This document shows, piece by piece, positions 17,535 through 26,740 of a DNA stretch of 64,000 bases (positions are counted from its first letter, which is position 1; every line of letters begins with the position of its first letter). Origin of the DNA: Thermococcus sp. Bubb.Bath (GTDB lineage: Archaea; Methanobacteriota_B; Thermococci; Thermococcales; Thermococcaceae). The position numbers were made by a program, and so were the translations under genes. The stretch spans positions 186,001 to 250,000 of the forward strand of contig NZ_SNUR01000003.1 in assembly GCF_012027595.1 (NCBI RefSeq), written 5' to 3'. The notes under the pieces were generated by a model. That model saw nothing but the letters and a program-made list of their open reading frames with translations, had not been told where the DNA came from and did no database searches.

Positions 17535-18433
17535 CAGCTGGCACCCTCCTGGAGTTTGGTTATCTTCATGCTGATGTACATGTACACGGCAAGCACCAAC
17601 GTGGCTATGAACAGAACGGCCGCTGCTCTACCGTAGTGCGGTATCGAGGAACCGAAGGCCTTCTGGTAACCGTAGAGGAGCAGGAACCTGTCCTGGAACA
17701 GGGAGCCGTTGTAGAGGAACGGGACGAGGAAGTACTGGAAGCTGGCCGCGCTCGTAAGTATAGTTGCGAAGGCTATGGGCTTGCTGACTATCGGGATAAC
17801 TATCTTTGTGAGCCTCTGCCAGTAGTTGGCGCCGTCTATGATGGATGCCTCCACGAGTATGTCTGGAACCGACTGGAGGGCGGAGGTTATGACGGTCATC
17901 ATGAACGGGTAAGCCAGCCATACCTCGATGATGTTCAGGGCTATAAAGCCCCAGAAGGCGTTGTTAATCCAGTCGGGTGGAGTGGAGACCCCTATATCGC
18001 GCAGGAGTATGTTGACGGGGCCGAGAACCGGGTCAAACATGAACCTCCAAACGGTTATGGAGAAGAGGAGCGGAAGCGCCCAGGGAATTATCAGGAGAGC
18101 CCTGTACACGGACTTTCCAATGACGTACTTGCTGTTGTAGAGCACAGAGAGGATGATCCCGGCGAGAACCTTGAGGGTAACGCTCGTCGCCACGAATATC
18201 CACGTCCAAAGGAAGGCTGAGCGGAAGCCTGAGTCATTGAGGGCCCATCTGAAGTTGTCGAGGCCCGTGAATTTAAGCGGGGGAGCGTTTGGAGTCTGAA
18301 TCGGGAAGTTGCCGAGCTGTGCGTTCGTGAACGCTATGTACATAGAGTAGAGTATGGGGTAGATGTTGAAGAACAAGAACGCCACGATTCCCGGCAGGAT
18401 GAGCGCCATTGCCGCGACCGTACTCTTCTTCAT
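17534..18433 (-). CDS. malF: Maltodextrin ABC transporter permease (MalF-like)
   Basis: 299 residues with six membrane segments. The EAA loop is EASIIDGANYWQRLTKIVIPIVSKP, facing MalK. It lacks the extra N-terminal segments and large P2 loop of enterobacterial MalF; here the large loop sits in the partner MalG instead. The start at 18433 is chosen for GGTGAT five bases before ATG; the upstream reading frame to 18484 lies inside the binding-protein gene end. It is third-party coupled: 43 bases after the binding-protein stop and overlapping malG by one base. It works as half of the import channel in the cytoplasmic membrane. Confidence 0.9.
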   Translation of the reverse strand: MKKSTVAAMALILPGIVAFLFFNIYPILYSMYIAFTNAQLGNFPIQTPNAPPLKFTGLDNFRWALNDSGFRSAFLWTWIFVATSVTLKVLAGIILSVLYNSKYVIGKSVYRALLIIPWALPLLFSITVWRFMFDPVLGPVNILLRDIGVSTPPDWINNAFWGFIALNIIEVWLAYPFMMTVITSALQSVPDILVEASIIDGANYWQRLTKIVIPIVSKPIAFATILTSAASFQYFLVPFLYNGSLFQDRFLLLYGYQKAFGSSIPHYGRAAAVLFIATLVLAVYMYISMKITKLQEGAS

Positions 18434-18476
18434 TTTATCACCTCTCAAGTCAAGCAAAATAAAAGGAGAGAAGAGA

Positions 18477-19925
18477 TCAGCCACCGTTTATGGCCTTGAG
18501 TGCCTCATTCTGCGCATCCTGGAGGGCCTGCTCAATGCTCTTCTTGCCTCCAATAATGGCTGTGATGGCGTCTGTAACCGGACCCCAGACGGCGGCCATC
18601 TTAACGCTCTTTGGCATCAGGTAAGCGTGCTCAAGCGCCTTCATGTAAGCACTGAGAACCGGGTCACTTGTGATGTCAGTGTTGTTCTCAACGCTCTTGA
18701 GCACCGGCACGTAACCGTTCTGGAGGGCGAGGGTAACTGCGACGTTATCACTGCCAGAGAACCACTTGAGGAAAGTCCAGATGGCCTGCATTTTGTTATC
18801 CGGAGCATTGGCGGTAACGTAAATGAGCTTAACACCAGCGTACGGCCTCGGATAGTATGTTGTTCCGTTCACAACTATCGGTGGGAGGGGCTCAACACCG
18901 AAGTTGACGCCAGCGTCCTTTATGTTCGAGATGATCCACGGGCCGTCAACGAGGAATGGGGCGTTACCGTCGGTAAAGATGCTGACCTGAGTGTTTGCGT
19001 CAGTAGTGTGGGCCATGTACGGCCAAATCTGGTTAAAGAAGAACTTGAAGCCCTCAACAGTCCTAGAATCGTTGAGTCCTGGGGTCTCGGTCTTGTCGTC
19101 GAAGTAGTAACCGCCAAAGGCCTGAGTCCAGGCGGAGATCGAGTACGGGTCAACTGGAGAGGCTATTCCGTACTTACCCTTGTCTGGAGCGTAGTATTTC
19201 TCCATGATCTGCTTCATCTCGTCAAAGTTCTTCGGCGGGTTCGGAACCATATTCTTGTTGTAAATCAACGCCATGGTCTCAGCTGCGAAGGGAACACCGT
19301 AGTAGTGACCCTTGTACTGCATGGCCTCCCTTGCGATTGGGAGAAGGTTGTTGAGGTAGTTTGGATCGCTCTCAACGTACTGGTCTATCGGCTTGAGCAG
19401 TCCGCCTTCTGCGAACTTTCCGATCCAGTCGTGGGCCCAGATAAAGAGGTCGGGGCCTTTACCGGCTGGAATTGCTGCCTGGAGGGCTGTTTCAAGGCTG
19501 GCCTTGTACTCCATTTTTATCTGGATGTTCGGGTGCTCAACCTCAAACTCTGCAATGAGGTTCTTGAACGTCTGAGCCTCAGCCTGACCCATATTATGCC
19601 AGAGAACAATGGTGACCGTCTGCCCCTGGCTCTGAGTGGTAGTGGTCGTGGTAGTGGTGGTTGTGGGCTGGGTGGTGGTAGTGGTTTCAGCCGAGGACGT
19701 CGTAGTGGTTTCCGACTGGGTAGCGGTGGTTGTAGTGGTGGTCTGTGACTGGCTCTGGGTGGTAGTAGCGGGGGATGAGCTGGTTGAGGAGGAAGCCGTG
19801 GTACTGGAAGCGGAAGTCGACGAACTCGTGCTCGTATTGGTGCCTCCGCCGCCAATGCAGCCGCTGGCCATCACTCCAAAAAACAAAACTCCAATCAACA
19901 GCAGTGCAAACAGGTTTTTCCTCAT
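18477..19925 (-). CDS. Maltodextrin-binding lipoprotein
   Basis: 482 residues. The signal peptide ends in a lipobox (MASGC, Cys23), so the protein is lipid-anchored or cleaved at that Cys. Next come a Ser/Thr/Ala/Gln-rich spacer of about 80 residues, and a family-1 extracellular solute-binding fold starting VTIVLWHNMGQAE. It contains DLFIWAHDWIGKFAEGG and TALQAAIPAGKGP, matching MalE-like proteins. It captures maltodextrins released by the amylopullulanase and delivers them to MalFGK. It is the first gene of the operon. GGTGATGTGAA precedes its ATG, and a TATA box with a Tgr operator lies at 19956-19985. Confidence 0.92.
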   Translation of the reverse strand: MRKNLFALLLIGVLFFGVMASGCIGGGGTNTSTSSSTSASSTTASSSTSSSPATTTQSQSQTTTTTTATQSETTTTSSAETTTTTQPTTTTTTTTTTQSQGQTVTIVLWHNMGQAEAQTFKNLIAEFEVEHPNIQIKMEYKASLETALQAAIPAGKGPDLFIWAHDWIGKFAEGGLLKPIDQYVESDPNYLNNLLPIAREAMQYKGHYYGVPFAAETMALIYNKNMVPNPPKNFDEMKQIMEKYYAPDKGKYGIASPVDPYSISAWTQAFGGYYFDDKTETPGLNDSRTVEGFKFFFNQIWPYMAHTTDANTQVSIFTDGNAPFLVDGPWIISNIKDAGVNFGVEPLPPIVVNGTTYYPRPYAGVKLIYVTANAPDNKMQAIWTFLKWFSGSDNVAVTLALQNGYVPVLKSVENNTDITSDPVLSAYMKALEHAYLMPKSVKMAAVWGPVTDAITAIIGGKKSIEQALQDAQNEALKAINGG

Positions 19926-19955
19926 TTCACATCACCTATAGGACTTTCAATTAGG

Positions 19956-19972
19956 TATCATCTATGGTGATA
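19956..19972 (-). promoter_or_regulatory. Tgr/TrmBL1 operator (TGM) of the maltodextrin operon
   Basis: TATCAT-CTATG-GTGATA matches the Thermococcales glycolytic motif TATCAC-N5-GTGATA with one mismatch. On the transcribed strand it lies directly downstream of the TATA box, the position expected for repression. Tgr itself is encoded 2 kb away. Confidence 0.85.
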
Positions 19973-19985
19973 TATATATCTTGCG
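19971..19985 (-). promoter_or_regulatory. TATA box of the maltodextrin operon
   Basis: Read on the minus strand this is an AAGATATATATA element about 45-55 bases before the binding-protein ATG. It abuts the TGM operator, so regulator and TBP/TFB or polymerase would compete. The leader is about 25 bases and contains GGTGAT. Confidence 0.75.
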
Positions 19986-20018
19986 CTTCCCCGTTCACAC
20001 ATGTTGAACCGGACTCTA

Positions 20019-21956
20019 TCATACTCTGATGACATCTTTGTACACCACAACCCCTGAAACTGGCGCGACTTCAACCTCAATATCCAACGGAGTCCAATGG
20101 AGTTTAACTTCCCTTCCGGAGCAGTTTATGACCACCAACACCCTCTCCCCATTCAGATCCCTCTCGTAGGCGAACCACTCATTTCCAGCACCAACGAGGC
20201 TAAAGTCACCCATCTGGAGGGCCGCCGAGGAGCGCCTCAAGTGGATTAGCTCTCCCGTCTTCTTGAGAATCTCGCTATCCCAATCCTCTTCGTTCCAGGG
20301 CATTGGAGTTCTTCCCGCTGACATTCCCCCTTCTGAACCCCTCAGACCAATTTCATCGCCGTAGAATATCGCGGGGACGCCCTTGTAAGTCATTAGGAAG
20401 GTGAGGGCACACAAGTACCGTCTCTTTCCGGCCAGGTCTATGAACCTTTCCGTGTCGTGGTTGTCAAGGAAGTTGTAGGTGAAATACTCTGCAGGGCCGA
20501 GACGCGCACTCAGCAGCTCAAGCCCGTTGATGAACTCAGGAGCGCTGATTTTTCCAGAGGCAAAGAACCTGAGAAGAAGGTCGTAGAGAGGATAGTTCAT
20601 GGTCCCATGGAAGACGTCGAAGAGGTACAAGCGGGGGTCGTCCATGACCTCTCCGAAAAGGTAGGCTTCGTCAGGAAGCTTTTCACGTACTTCCTTCCAG
20701 AAACCTGGCGGAACGCCGTGGGCAACGTCCAGTCTCCAGCCGTCTGCCCCCTTTTCGAGCCAGTGCCCCATAACCCCCACAACGAACTCCTTGACCTTTG
20801 GGCTGTCGTGGTTCAGCCTTGGCATCAGCCAGACGGAGAAGAAGGACTCGTAGTTCCAGCCGAGCTTTTTGAGGAGGTGGTATTTTTCAATCCACGGCAG
20901 GGGAGTCCTCAAGGAAGTCAGGAACTCCTCCGAGACTACCGGAAATCCTTTGACCCGATAAAAGTCGGCGTAGGGGCTCTCCATTCCCCTTTCCACGATG
21001 TCCTGAAAGAAAGGGTGGAAAAAGCTCGTGTGGTGGAAAACACCGTCGAGAATGAGCCTTATGTCCTTCTCCTTGAGGAACTTGACGAGCCCCTCAAAGG
21101 CTTCATTCCCCCCGAACCTCTCGGCGACCTTGAAGTAGTCCGTGATATCATAGCCGTGATACGTCATGGACTCGAAGATGGGGGTCAAGTAGAGGGCGTT
21201 GACGCCAAGTTTCTCAAGGTGGTTCAGCCTCTCCATCAACCCAACGAGGTCTCCACCGTGGAAGTTCTCGCCGGGGGTCAGGTTCTCCTTCTCAAAACCG
21301 ACGGCAAACCTGTCCGGCATTATCTGGTAGAACACCCTGTTGAGAACCCATGAAGGGGTATCGAGCTTGAAGGGGACTGCATCAAATGGACCGAGGGTTA
21401 GGGTTCCCCCATCGGTGAGGAAAACCTCAAAGGAGTATCTCACCTCTTCCTCCCCGGGCAGGACTACCTCGTAGTACTCAAAGACCTCTCCAGTGGCCTT
21501 CCTTCGCATCCTTATCTCCCTTCCATCGACGTGTAGGAAAACCTCTGAGACCTGCCGTTTCTTTGTCCGCAGGAGAACATAGGTTCTCCCGGCGAAGGAG
21601 TAGAGGTAGAGGAGGGAAGGGCTGTGGAAGATAGTGCCTTCTCCAACTATTCTCGCTAGGCTGACCTCCCGCTCAAACTTGTAGGAGGGTCCCCTGTAAA
21701 CCTCCCTCTCCGGGTTTTCGGGGTCGAGGATGAACTCTCCCCCCGCAGAAAAGGCATACCTCCAGATTCCCTCTGGGAGCTCCATCACGATTTTCCATCT
21801 ATTTCCATCTAGTTCCATCCTGAAGGAGCCCTCATTGAAAGCATTGAAGTTCCCGAGGAGGTAGGCGTAACTCTCTTCGTCGTAGGGGAAGGAGAACTCA
21901 ACGAGCGCTACCCTTCCAAAGGTTTCGCTTTCGTTGAACCCGAAAATTTTATACAC
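20019..21956 (-). CDS. Cyclomaltodextrinase / neopullulanase (GH13)
   Basis: 645 residues, the length known for Pyrococcus cyclomaltodextrinase. The N-terminal beta-sandwich (YKIFGFNESETFGR, YAYLLGNFNAF) is followed by a GH13 barrel. The catalytic triad is Asp410 (WRLDVAH), Glu436 (FGEVMDD) and Asp501 (DNHDTERF). No signal peptide is visible, so it acts inside the cell on imported cyclodextrins and maltodextrins. The frame continues open to 22346, but the GTG at 21956 follows GAGGTG and begins at the conserved N-terminus. A longer protein would run through the regulator gene. It has its own promoter with a TGM-like site at 21971-21987. Confidence 0.9.
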   Translation of the reverse strand: MYKIFGFNESETFGRVALVEFSFPYDEESYAYLLGNFNAFNEGSFRMELDGNRWKIVMELPEGIWRYAFSAGGEFILDPENPEREVYRGPSYKFEREVSLARIVGEGTIFHSPSLLYLYSFAGRTYVLLRTKKRQVSEVFLHVDGREIRMRRKATGEVFEYYEVVLPGEEEVRYSFEVFLTDGGTLTLGPFDAVPFKLDTPSWVLNRVFYQIMPDRFAVGFEKENLTPGENFHGGDLVGLMERLNHLEKLGVNALYLTPIFESMTYHGYDITDYFKVAERFGGNEAFEGLVKFLKEKDIRLILDGVFHHTSFFHPFFQDIVERGMESPYADFYRVKGFPVVSEEFLTSLRTPLPWIEKYHLLKKLGWNYESFFSVWLMPRLNHDSPKVKEFVVGVMGHWLEKGADGWRLDVAHGVPPGFWKEVREKLPDEAYLFGEVMDDPRLYLFDVFHGTMNYPLYDLLLRFFASGKISAPEFINGLELLSARLGPAEYFTYNFLDNHDTERFIDLAGKRRYLCALTFLMTYKGVPAIFYGDEIGLRGSEGGMSAGRTPMPWNEEDWDSEILKKTGELIHLRRSSAALQMGDFSLVGAGNEWFAYERDLNGERVLVVINCSGREVKLHWTPLDIEVEVAPVSGVVVYKDVIRV

Positions 21957-21970
21957 TCCGACCACCTCTG

Positions 21971-21987
21971 TATCACTAAGGATGATT
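21971..21987. promoter_or_regulatory. Candidate TGM operator between cyclomaltodextrinase and tgr
   Basis: TATCAC-TAAGG-ATGATT has a perfect left half and two mismatches in the right half of the TGM. It lies where the cyclomaltodextrinase transcript should begin (TATA on the minus strand at 22005-22016). It also overlaps a TATA-like GATTAAAC serving tgr. Binding there could repress both divergent genes. Confidence 0.55.
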
Positions 21988-22028
21988 AAACTTGAGCCGG
22001 TGAACTTAAATTTATCGGGGGTTGGATA

Positions 22029-23054
22029 ATGAGGGAAGAGGAAATAATTGAAAAGCTTCAGAAGCTGGGCCTGACCAAGTACGAGAGCCTCGCTTACATC
22101 ACGCTCCTGAAGCTCGGTCCCAGCAAGGCGACCGACATAACAAAGGAGAGTGGGATTCCGCACACGCGTGTTTACGACGTTCTCAGTTCCCTTCACAAAA
22201 AGGGATTCGTGGACGTCATGCAGGGAACTCCGAGACTGTACAAACCGGTCAATCCTGAGGTCGTTCTTGAGAGGATTAAGGACGAAATAATAAGTGACAT
22301 CGAGAACCTGAAGGGTGCTTTCCTTGAACTCTACCGCCAGGTCCACGGGGAGGCGCTACCGGAGATATGGACGATCCAGGGCTTTGACAACACCATCGAG
22401 AGGGCCGAATACGTCATAAGGAGCGCCAAGCACGAAGTTCTGATAAACACACCCATTGAGTTCTTAGAAACCCTGAAGAAGGAGATAAAGGGCAGAAAGG
22501 ACATCCTCTTCGTGATAGTCAGCAACTTTGGCGACGAAATACCAGAATGGCTTGAAGGCGACAACATAATCCTCGCAAGGAGCGGGGGTGCCCCCTGGCT
22601 TATGGCAAGCTGGATAATAGGTGACATCGAGTACGCGTTGTTCTTTGGTGCATTACCTCAAGACAAGAGGAGGGAGAAGTTCTACTCGTTCTGGGCAAAG
22701 AGCCCCAGGATAATCCAGAATTACATGCACTGGTTCTACACGATCTACTTCGACAACAGCGAGGTGATAAAGCCACTAGCCTACAAGAGACTCTCAAAGC
22801 CGCTCTCCTTGGTCAACATAAGGACTCTGATAACCGTCCTGAAGCTGGCGGGGCTTCCCAGGAGGGCAGAGATCATCGGTAGACTCATAGACACGAAGGA
22901 ACCTGTAACTCTCGACGGCACCATCGTCAACTACGAGTACACCCCACTGACCGCGAACATAAGCTTCAAGTACGACGGAGAGGAGCTCAAGGTCGGTGGA
23001 ATCAGCAGCTACTTTGAGGACGTAGAGGGGGAGAAGTTCATCCTCCTTGAGTGA
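22029..23054 (+). CDS. tgr: Tgr/TrmBL1 transcriptional regulator
   Basis: 341 residues. The N-terminal TrmB-type winged helix (about 5-75; LGLTKYESLAYITLL, GIPHTRVYDVLSSL) is followed by a phospholipase-D-like middle part and a C-terminal beta domain that binds sugars in TrmB relatives (ITVLKLAGLPRRAEIIGRL). In T. kodakarensis this regulator represses sugar uptake and glycolytic genes and activates gluconeogenic genes by binding the TGM, and it is released by maltotriose. Here a strong TGM lies in the maltodextrin promoter and a weaker one next to its own gene. The gene is divergent from cyclomaltodextrinase and 41 bases before glgA. Confidence 0.92.
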   Translation: MREEEIIEKLQKLGLTKYESLAYITLLKLGPSKATDITKESGIPHTRVYDVLSSLHKKGFVDVMQGTPRLYKPVNPEVVLERIKDEIISDIENLKGAFLELYRQVHGEALPEIWTIQGFDNTIERAEYVIRSAKHEVLINTPIEFLETLKKEIKGRKDILFVIVSNFGDEIPEWLEGDNIILARSGGAPWLMASWIIGDIEYALFFGALPQDKRREKFYSFWAKSPRIIQNYMHWFYTIYFDNSEVIKPLAYKRLSKPLSLVNIRTLITVLKLAGLPRRAEIIGRLIDTKEPVTLDGTIVNYEYTPLTANISFKYDGEELKVGGISSYFEDVEGEKFILLE

Positions 23055-23095
23055 CTATTTTAAACCCCTCACCTTTTCTTTAAGTGGTGACGTCC

Positions 23096-24442
23096 ATGAA
23101 AATTCTGATACTGGGTTTTGAGTACCTCCCGATAAAAGTTGGGGGGCTGGCGGAGGCCGTCACGAGCATAGCTGAGGGACTCGTTGAGCTGGGAAACGAG
23201 GTGGTTGTGTTTACTCCCGACCACGGGAAGAAGCTCGGCGAGCCATTCTTGGGGTTTGAAGTAGAGTTCGAGGGGGGATCTGTGGAGATATCTGTGAGGA
23301 AAAGGGAGCAGAACGGTGTCACAGTTTATACCCTCGGCGGGGGACTTCTCGACACGGGCGTTTATCCTGACTGGGAGACGCTCAAGAGGAAGACCGTCCT
23401 CTTCGGGAAGGCCAGCGCCGGGCTTATGAACCGTATCATCGGCGAGTTCAAGCCGGATGTCGTCCACGCCCACGACTGGCACGCAGTCTTTGCCCTTGGC
23501 CTGATCAAGAAGTACTTCAGGGTTAAAACAGTCTTCACAATCCACCGCCTCAACAAAGGTAAACTTCCAGCTGGTCTCTTCCATGAGGCGAACCTTGGCG
23601 AGCTCGCTCCTTACCCTGACATTGACCCGGAGCACACCGCGGCATACATAGCAGATACAGTAACGACCGTCAGCAGGAGCTACCTATGGGAGGAGTGGGA
23701 CTTCTTCAAGAACTTCGACGGCAAAGTGACCCATGTCTTCAACGGCATTGACTGCTCCTTCTGGAACGAGGAGCTCCTTGAGAACGCGGACTTGCCGAGA
23801 AGCGAGAGGAGGAGAGCAATTCTAAGGCGTTTTGGCCTTGAAGATGGGAAGACCTCCATGTTTATAGGACGGTTTGATAAGGCCCAAAAAGGCGTGGACA
23901 CACTTCTCAGAGCGATAGAGATACTCTCCAGCGATCCAGCGTTCTGGGAGATGAGGTTCCTCATAATAGGGAAGGGCGATCCTGAGCTTGAAGCCTGGAC
24001 CAGGGCAGTGAGGGAGCGCTTCCCCCGGAACGTGAAGGTCGTCAACGAAGTCCTTCCTAGGGAAGTCGTGAGAGAGCTCTACGGATCGGTGGACTTCGTT
24101 TTGATACCGTCCCATTTCGAGCCCTTTGGTCTGGTTCAGCTCGAGGCAATGTGCCTTGGGGCGGTACCAATAGCGAGCGCCGTTGGTGGCCTCAGGGACA
24201 CGATAATAGACCTGAAGGACGACCCTGAGAGGGCGACGGGAATACTCGTCCCTCAAGGGGATGCCTTCGCCCTCGCGAAGACCCTCATAACGGCCAAGGA
24301 GCTCGATGACGAAACCCTGAATCGGATGAGGGAGAACGGCAAGAGACGGGCCAGAGTCGATTTCACATGGGAAAACGCCTGCAGGCGCTATGTTAACCTC
24401 TATATGGACGCGGTGGATAAGGCCATGCATTTCCTCCGTTAG
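23096..24442 (+). CDS. glgA: Glycogen synthase (GT5)
   Basis: 448 residues, typical of archaeal GT5 enzymes. N-terminal KVGGLAEAV is the ADP/UDP-glucose-binding loop (K-x-G-G). VHAHDWH and the C-terminal [14 protein letters not shown] with the conserved acidic residue of retaining GT-B enzymes are present. It extends alpha-1,4-glucan chains from nucleotide-glucose in the cytoplasm, storing surplus glucose from the neighbouring uptake system. The ATG at 23096 follows GGTGA; an earlier in-frame GTG at 23084 is less likely. The stop overlaps the convergent Pop5 gene by four bases. No TGM is seen in its short upstream gap, so it may be cotranscribed with tgr. Confidence 0.9.
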   Translation: MKILILGFEYLPIKVGGLAEAVTSIAEGLVELGNEVVVFTPDHGKKLGEPFLGFEVEFEGGSVEISVRKREQNGVTVYTLGGGLLDTGVYPDWETLKRKTVLFGKASAGLMNRIIGEFKPDVVHAHDWHAVFALGLIKKYFRVKTVFTIHRLNKGKLPAGLFHEANLGELAPYPDIDPEHTAAYIADTVTTVSRSYLWEEWDFFKNFDGKVTHVFNGIDCSFWNEELLENADLPRSERRRAILRRFGLEDGKTSMFIGRFDKAQKGVDTLLRAIEILSSDPAFWEMRFLIIGKGDPELEAWTRAVRERFPRNVKVVNEVLPREVVRELYGSVDFVLIPSHFEPFGLVQLEAMCLGAVPIASAVGGLRDTIIDLKDDPERATGILVPQGDAFALAKTLITAKELDDETLNRMRENGKRRARVDFTWENACRRYVNLYMDAVDKAMHFLR

Positions 24443-24801
24443 CGCCAGCCGTATTCAGACAGAAACTTCCTTTTCAACCTTTTTATTGTTCCCGAAACGC
24501 CAAGGGTTCTGAAGATAACCCGTGAGCCGTTTATCTCGGTGAGCATCGCCAGGGCGAAGCGCAGCTCCTCCACGTGCTTCCCATCGACCCTAACTACCCC
24601 GGTCTGGCTCCCCTCGTCGAACTTTATGAACCACGGCTTCGCTCTGGCTGAGCCGAGGTATCCAAGGGCAGAAAGCGAAGCGTCCCAAACCGCTTTCTTT
24701 ATCTCGTCCTTCTTGAATGGCCTCTCCCCGATAACCTGAAAGGCTATGTAGCGGTTCTTGTCCCTGAGCGTGGGTGGAAGGTACTTGGGCTTCTCCCTCA
24801 T
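24439..24801 (-). CDS. rnp2: RNase P protein component 2 (Pop5)
   Basis: 120 residues, the known length of Pyrococcus Pop5 (PH1481). The start [21 protein letters not shown] is a family hallmark, followed by an RRM-like fold ([30 protein letters not shown]) and ISGTIKRL-like end. It is a protein subunit of the RNase P ribonucleoprotein that trims the 5' leader of pre-tRNA, pairing with Rpp30. The ATG at 24801 follows GGCGGTG; a GTG two codons upstream is possible. It is divergent from the radical SAM gene with a short shared promoter region. Confidence 0.9.
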   Translation of the reverse strand: MREKPKYLPPTLRDKNRYIAFQVIGERPFKKDEIKKAVWDASLSALGYLGSARAKPWFIKFDEGSQTGVVRVDGKHVEELRFALAMLTEINGSRVIFRTLGVSGTIKRLKRKFLSEYGWR

Positions 24802-24870
24802 TTTCACACCGCCACGGATTTGCCACCAACCTTTTTAAGCAATGCCCCGACTCATGGGCCGGTGAGAGAA

Positions 24871-25956
24871 TTGGTCTGGGAGACACCGTACTTTTCATAC
24901 GCCGTACGGGAACTACCTAGGGGCTGTCAGCTCTGCGTTAGGGGTGAAAAGCTCGTCCTGTTCACAACGGGTAAGTGCCCGAGGGACTGCTTCTACTGCC
25001 CGCTCAGCCCCTGGAGGAGGGAGGACGTTGTTTACGCTAACGAGAGGCCCGTGAAGAGTGTCAATGACGTTATTGAAGAGGCATTAATACAAGAAGCCAA
25101 AGGTGCCGGAGTTACCGGGGGGGACCCGCTCGCGAGGCTCGACAGAACGGTTGAGTACATAAGAATCCTCAAGGAGAACTTTGAGAAGGACTTTCACATC
25201 CACCTCTACACCACCGGAGCGCTTGCAACCGAAAAGGCCCTCTCGAAGCTCTACGACGCTGGATTAGACGAGATACGCTTCCATCCAGACCTATTTAACC
25301 CGAACTCGAAGTTCTTCAAGGTAGAGATAGAGAACATAAAGAAGGCTTTTGACTTCGACTGGGACGTTGGCGGTGAGATCCCCTCTATTCCAGGCCAGCT
25401 GGGGAGAATGAAGTGGTACGCTGAGTTTCTCGACAAACAAGGCGCCAAGTTCCTGAACGTGAACGAGCTTGAGTTCAGCGAGATGACGCTTAAAACACTT
25501 CTTGACATGGGATTTCGGCCAGTCAACGACGAGAGCTCGGCGATAAAGGGCTCGCTTGAGCTGGGCCTTGAGTTCCTGGAGTGGGGCGAGGAGAACACCT
25601 CACTTAGTTACCACCTCTGCACTGCGAAGCTGAAAGATGCAGTCCAGCTTAAAAACCGCCTCAGGAGGATGGCGAAGAACGTCGCGAGGTCTTACATGGA
25701 AATCACCGAGGAGGGAACGCTCCGCTTTGGCATAGCCGAGTACGAGGACCTAGACGAACTCTACGCGCTTCTCGTTGAGGAAGCAGAAGTTCCAGAGGAG
25801 TGGCTCTACATCAACCGCGGGAAAGGCAGGATAGAGATGCCAGAAGAGGTTGCCGCTGAGCTGGCGGAGGCAATAGAAGGGAACGTTAAGTTCTTCATCA
25901 TAGAGGAGTATCCCACTTGGGACCACCTTGAGGTGGAGAGGATTCCATTGCCTTAA
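24871..25956 (+). CDS. Radical SAM protein (PFL-activase-related)
   Basis: About 361 residues. The cluster motif is CPRDCFYC (CxxxCxxC) about 35 residues from the start, followed by GAGVTGGDPLARLDRT (a variant of the GGEP motif) and HIHLYTTGA in the barrel. Another CQLC-type pair just upstream (GCQLCVRGEK) could hold a second metal site. A C-terminal 100-residue extension has no clear match. It belongs to the archaeal group annotated as pyruvate-formate-lyase-activating-enzyme-related; the substrate is unknown. The TTG at 24871 is chosen because GGTGA lies just before it. A TATA-like CCTTTTTAAG stands at about 24829. Confidence 0.8.
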   Translation: MVWETPYFSYAVRELPRGCQLCVRGEKLVLFTTGKCPRDCFYCPLSPWRREDVVYANERPVKSVNDVIEEALIQEAKGAGVTGGDPLARLDRTVEYIRILKENFEKDFHIHLYTTGALATEKALSKLYDAGLDEIRFHPDLFNPNSKFFKVEIENIKKAFDFDWDVGGEIPSIPGQLGRMKWYAEFLDKQGAKFLNVNELEFSEMTLKTLLDMGFRPVNDESSAIKGSLELGLEFLEWGEENTSLSYHLCTAKLKDAVQLKNRLRRMAKNVARSYMEITEEGTLRFGIAEYEDLDELYALLVEEAEVPEEWLYINRGKGRIEMPEEVAAELAEAIEGNVKFFIIEEYPTWDHLEVERIPLP

Positions 25957-25966
25957 TTGCCCTCAT

Positions 25967-26740
25967 TCAATGCTCCACTGTTTTCGTTTTTGAGCTCTTA
26001 ATGCAAAGCTCCTGAAACTCCCTCCGTAGGAGGGCGAGCTGGGATTCGTCGAGAGTCTCTGGGCTCAGAAGGACTACACAAGTCGCTCCCCTAAGCAGGA
26101 GGTTGTCTTTGAGTGCGGTAAGGAACTTCAGAACGCTGTTGAATCCGTTCTCCACCACCAGATACTCAATTCCATCGATTATTACAACGGTATTCTCGTC
26201 CGAGTTCGAAATTAGATAGCTCATTATTGCCGGCAGCCGGAGGGGGTCTATGGTGTTCTCGGAGTTTATCCTGCTAAGCCACAGGTAAGGGACGTTGGCC
26301 TTCTTAAAAGGCCTCGGATTTCTTGTGATGGCCAGAACCTTCTTGCCAGCGGTGAGGGAAAGGACCCGGTTCAGATCAGAATCACAGAAGAGATAGGCTC
26401 CCCTATAAAGGGTGGGGGTACCACTGAGGGTTTTCTTTGGTTTGACTGATACGCTAGCTCTCTTCATATGATCCAAAAGATAATACATCCCAAGAACAAG
26501 GGCTAAGGATATTATGATGTCGTCCAAAATTTTGGTGAGCTCCGTTGGATACACATCGTTCATGACATCCGCGAGAAAACCGAGCCAGAAAATCACCGTG
26601 ACGTAGGCACCCTTTCTCAAAAGGCTCGGAGACAAAGAGGCCTCAAAAATCCGGCGATATCTGTAGAGGACAAAAAGGGCTAACGTGACGATGGCAAGCT
26701 TGAATATCTCGATATCAAGCTTCAGGGTGAAGTTCACCAT
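25967..26740 (-). CDS. DUF835 membrane protein
   Basis: About 257 residues. Three to four hydrophobic segments occupy the first 105 residues (IFKLAIVTLALFVLYRY, AYVTVIFWLGFLADV, IIISLALVLGMYYLL). A soluble DUF835 domain follows (YLFCDSDLNRVL, LAITRNPRPF, VVIIDGIEYLVVENGFNSVLKFL, CVVLLSPETLDESQLALLRREF). DUF835 is a RecA-like or nucleotide-binding-like domain without known catalytic residues, very common in Thermococcales. Its role is unknown. The ATG at 26740 follows GTGGGTAAT; a GTG three codons upstream is also possible. It borders the AT-rich island. Confidence 0.8.
   Translation of the reverse strand: MVNFTLKLDIEIFKLAIVTLALFVLYRYRRIFEASLSPSLLRKGAYVTVIFWLGFLADVMNDVYPTELTKILDDIIISLALVLGMYYLLDHMKRASVSVKPKKTLSGTPTLYRGAYLFCDSDLNRVLSLTAGKKVLAITRNPRPFKKANVPYLWLSRINSENTIDPLRLPAIMSYLISNSDENTVVIIDGIEYLVVENGFNSVLKFLTALKDNLLLRGATCVVLLSPETLDESQLALLRREFQELCIKSSKTKTVEH

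Noticed and set aside
18363-19748. Plus-strand open frame of 461 codons opposite the binding protein
   Set aside because: Shadow of a strongly biased real gene; it encodes no recognisable domain.
20457-21353. Plus-strand open frame opposite cyclomaltodextrinase
   Set aside because: Antisense shadow of the GH13 gene.
22005-22016. Palindromic TATA (TAAATTTA) shared by both divergent genes
   Set aside because: For tgr it lies only 15 bases before the ATG, too close for a normal start site, so it probably serves only cyclomaltodextrinase.
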